A model generated the notes under the pieces. The model ran no database searches, had not been told where the DNA came from, and saw only the letters and a program-made list of their open reading frames with translations. This document shows, piece after piece, positions 6,110 through 7,446 of a stretch of 7,446 nucleotides of DNA. Within the stretch, counting starts at the first letter, position 1; the number at the start of each line of letters is the position of its first letter. The translations under genes and the position numbers were made by a program. Origin of the DNA: JAWWBL01 sp033720975 (GTDB lineage: Bacteria; Actinomycetota; Acidimicrobiia; Spongiisociales; ZC4RG35); assembly GCA_033720975.1 (NCBI GenBank), contig JAWWBL010000083.1:1-7446 (forward strand), read 5' to 3'.

Positions 6110-6937
6110 TCAGGCGACCCTCTGGTTTCGGAGCAACGACTTGATGGTTAGCACGACAAAGAAGAGGACGATAGGGATCAAAGCCATGGTCGCGGAGCCC
6201 GATGTGTCTGCGTGGTAGCTGATCACCAAACCGGTTGCCACCGAGGCTGCTCCGATGACCGCCGCGAGAGCCATGATCGCCGGGACACGCCGCACGATCA
6301 GAGCCGCCGTCGCCGGCGGTCCCACGAGGAGGCCGAACACCAGAAGCGTTCCCACCGTTTGGAACGACCCAACGATGGAGAGGGTGATGAGGCCGAGCAT
6401 TGCAATGTGGGCGATACGGGGACGGAGGCCAAGCAGCTCCGCCTTCTGCTCGTTGAACGAAAGCACGAGAAACGGCCGGTATAGGACTGCCGAGACCAGG
6501 AGGGTCACCCCGGCCACCACACCCAAGACGTACACGTCTCCCGTGGTTACCCCGAGAGCGTCGCCAAACAAGATGGAGGTGAGCCTGCCGGCGTACGCAC
6601 CCGTACGGGAGATGACGATCACACCAGTGGCCAGCATCCCGACGAACAACAGGCCAATGCCGGTGTCCTCCGAGAACGACGTCTGCCGATGGACGAGGTT
6701 GATGCCAAAGATCATCACCAGTGCCGCAGCGGCCGCACCGATCAGCACGTTGAAATCGAAGAGCACCGCGAGGGCGATTCCCGGGATCACTCCGTGGACC
6801 AGGGCATCACCGAGAAATGTCATCCCCCGGAGGACCACCCATGTGCCGACCACCGCGAGGGCCACGGAAGCAAGGACGCCACCGACGAGAGCTCTCTGCT
6901 GGAAAGCCAGGTCAAATGGCTCGAGGAAGAACTCCAT
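6110..6937 (-). CDS. metal (zinc/manganese-type) ABC transporter permease, ABC-3 family
   Basis: The 275-residue integral membrane protein belongs to the ZnuB/TroC/MntB family, closest in my recollection to AztB-type zinc permeases. Diagnostic segments are TWVVLRGMTFLGDALVHGVIPGIALA (split here as GTWVVLRGMTF, 31-41, and GDALVHGVIPGIALA, 43-57), SEDTGIGLLFVGMLA (89-103), LFGDALGVTTGDV (123-135) and VGTLLVFGLLVGPPATAALI (195-214). Eight or so hydrophobic segments are visible. It would form the membrane channel through which metal delivered by the periplasmic binding protein is imported, powered by an ATPase not encoded here. Its ATG overlaps the stop of the binding-protein gene by one base (TAATG) and no Shine-Dalgarno sequence is seen, which indicates translational coupling. 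The RND exporter gene follows after four nucleotides. Zinc is the most likely substrate, manganese the main alternative. Confidence 0.93.
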   Translation of the reverse strand: MEFFLEPFDLAFQQRALVGGVLASVALAVVGTWVVLRGMTFLGDALVHGVIPGIALAVLFDFNVLIGAAAAALVMIFGINLVHRQTSFSEDTGIGLLFVGMLATGVIVISRTGAYAGRLTSILFGDALGVTTGDVYVLGVVAGVTLLVSAVLYRPFLVLSFNEQKAELLGLRPRIAHIAMLGLITLSIVGSFQTVGTLLVFGLLVGPPATAALIVRRVPAIMALAAVIGAASVATGLVISYHADTSGSATMALIPIVLFFVVLTIKSLLRNQRVA

Positions 6938-7446
6938 TAGCCGGCAAGGGCCGCGGCTATTCGCTCCCCGGTGATGCGAATGATGTCGATGGCCGGACTG
7001 GGAAGGTCGGGGATCGCACCCACCTGCAACTCCACGATCTCGACAGGATGATCGGCCTCGGCAGCCACAGCCTCTGCCAAGGCGCGTGACTCACCGGCGT
7101 CTATGAAGATGGTGGTGATCATCTCCCTGTTGATGGTGTCGACGATCTCTGCCAGATGCTCGGAGCTGGGTTCGGCGTGATGTGTGCCACCGGGCACGAT
7201 CACACCGACCACCTCGAGGCCGAAGCGCTCGGCAAAGTAGGCGAGGAAGTCGTGACCAGTGACGATCTTGCGTCTGTCGGGAGGAATGTCGGCGAGCATC
7301 TGATCGACCTGAGCCTGCACATGCGCCAGTTCGACGGAGAGAGCCTCGACACCGGTGTCGACCCTGACCTGCAGTTCGTCGGCCAAGTAGCGGGCGGCCA
7401 TGTCGACACGGACCGGATCGAGCCAGAAGTGGGGATCAGGTAAGCC
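6937..7446 (-). CDS. ZnuA/AztC-type metal ABC transporter substrate-binding protein (C-terminal part)
   Basis: The frame is open to the window edge and gives 169 residues of the C-terminal part of a cluster A-I (ZnuA/TroA/PsaA) periplasmic metal-binding protein; the N-terminus with signal sequence lies beyond 7446. Numbering from the edge, PDPHFWLDP (3-11) supplies the second metal-ligand histidine (His6). VTGHDFLAYFAERFGLEVVG (62-81) supplies the third (His65). IVPGGTHHAEPSSEHLAEIVD (83-103) and ITTIFIDAGESRALAEAVA (110-128) follow the family pattern closely and resemble AztC-like proteins. The usual last ligand, an Asp in LDPLG or FTDSLG-like context, seems absent: the matching stretch reads VELQVGAIPD (138-147). 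A His-His pair (89-90) lies in the domain 2 loop. Stop TAA overlaps the permease start. An internal Met codon at 7401 is not the start, because the conserved PDPHFW motif lies upstream of it. Confidence 0.92.
   Translation of the reverse strand, partial: GLPDPHFWLDPVRVDMAARYLADELQVRVDTGVEALSVELAHVQAQVDQMLADIPPDRRKIVTGHDFLAYFAERFGLEVVGVIVPGGTHHAEPSSEHLAEIVDTINREMITTIFIDAGESRALAEAVAAEADHPVEIVELQVGAIPDLPSPAIDIIRITGERIAAALAG

Noticed and set aside
6255..6974. 239-codon open frame on the plus strand across the permease gene
   Set aside because: The product is rich in Arg, Thr, Ser and Pro with no family features, and it is antisense to a clear ABC-3 permease. It is best explained by third-position GC bias.
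6937..7401. Treating the internal ATG at 7399-7401 as the start of the substrate-binding protein
   Set aside because: The frame continues to the window edge and encodes the family motif PDPHFWLDP upstream of that codon, so the gene is truncated by the window, not short.

Overview
The window is GC-rich, gene-dense bacterial DNA. An F420-type luciferase-like oxidoreductase, GTG starts, GC-rich third codon positions and short intergenic gaps point to Actinomycetota, possibly an Acidimicrobiia-like lineage or environmental genome. That placement is inference from gene content, not from a marker gene. Seven or eight protein genes cover almost everything. I see no rRNA, tRNA, CRISPR array, insertion sequence or attachment site.

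Region 1 (1-1172) is a divergent regulatory module. A MarR-family repressor gene reads leftward (275-736), followed on the same strand by the 5' part of a UPF0316/DUF5698-type membrane protein (1-232, cut by the window edge). A small VOC-superfamily (glyoxalase/bleomycin-resistance fold) gene reads rightward (795-1172). The 58 bp between the divergent start codons carries two near-identical pseudopalindromes, TAACTCTAGTTA and TAAGTCTAGTTA, 17 bp apart. They overlap a good candidate promoter for the VOC gene and lie just upstream of marR, so autoregulation plus co-repression is the natural reading.

Region 2 (1173-4010) holds two rightward genes. The first encodes a secreted 552-residue multidomain protein: signal peptide, von Willebrand A domain with a complete MIDAS, a DUF11/DUF7507-like Ig-type domain, a 'TPGFWKNH...LDDYNNGLLC' domain with a calcium-loop-like insertion, and an acidic tail. 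The second encodes an F420-dependent LLM-class oxidoreductase. The 153-bp gap at 1173-1325 shows only a weak promoter candidate.

Region 3 (3991-7446) is a tightly packed leftward operon: the C-terminal part of a ZnuA/AztC-type metal-binding lipoprotein or periplasmic protein, an ABC-3 family metal permease starting in its stop codon (TAATG), and 4 nt later a 704-residue RND/MMPL-family exporter. The exporter gene overlaps the 3' end of the oxidoreductase gene by 20 nt, tail to tail. The transporter ATPase is not in the window and must be encoded elsewhere, probably upstream beyond 7446.

The points most worth a second look are the MarR operator pair, the architecture of the secreted VWA protein, and the apparent loss of the usual fourth (Asp) metal ligand in the substrate-binding protein that is co-transcribed with an RND exporter. 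I found no convincing wholly new system.
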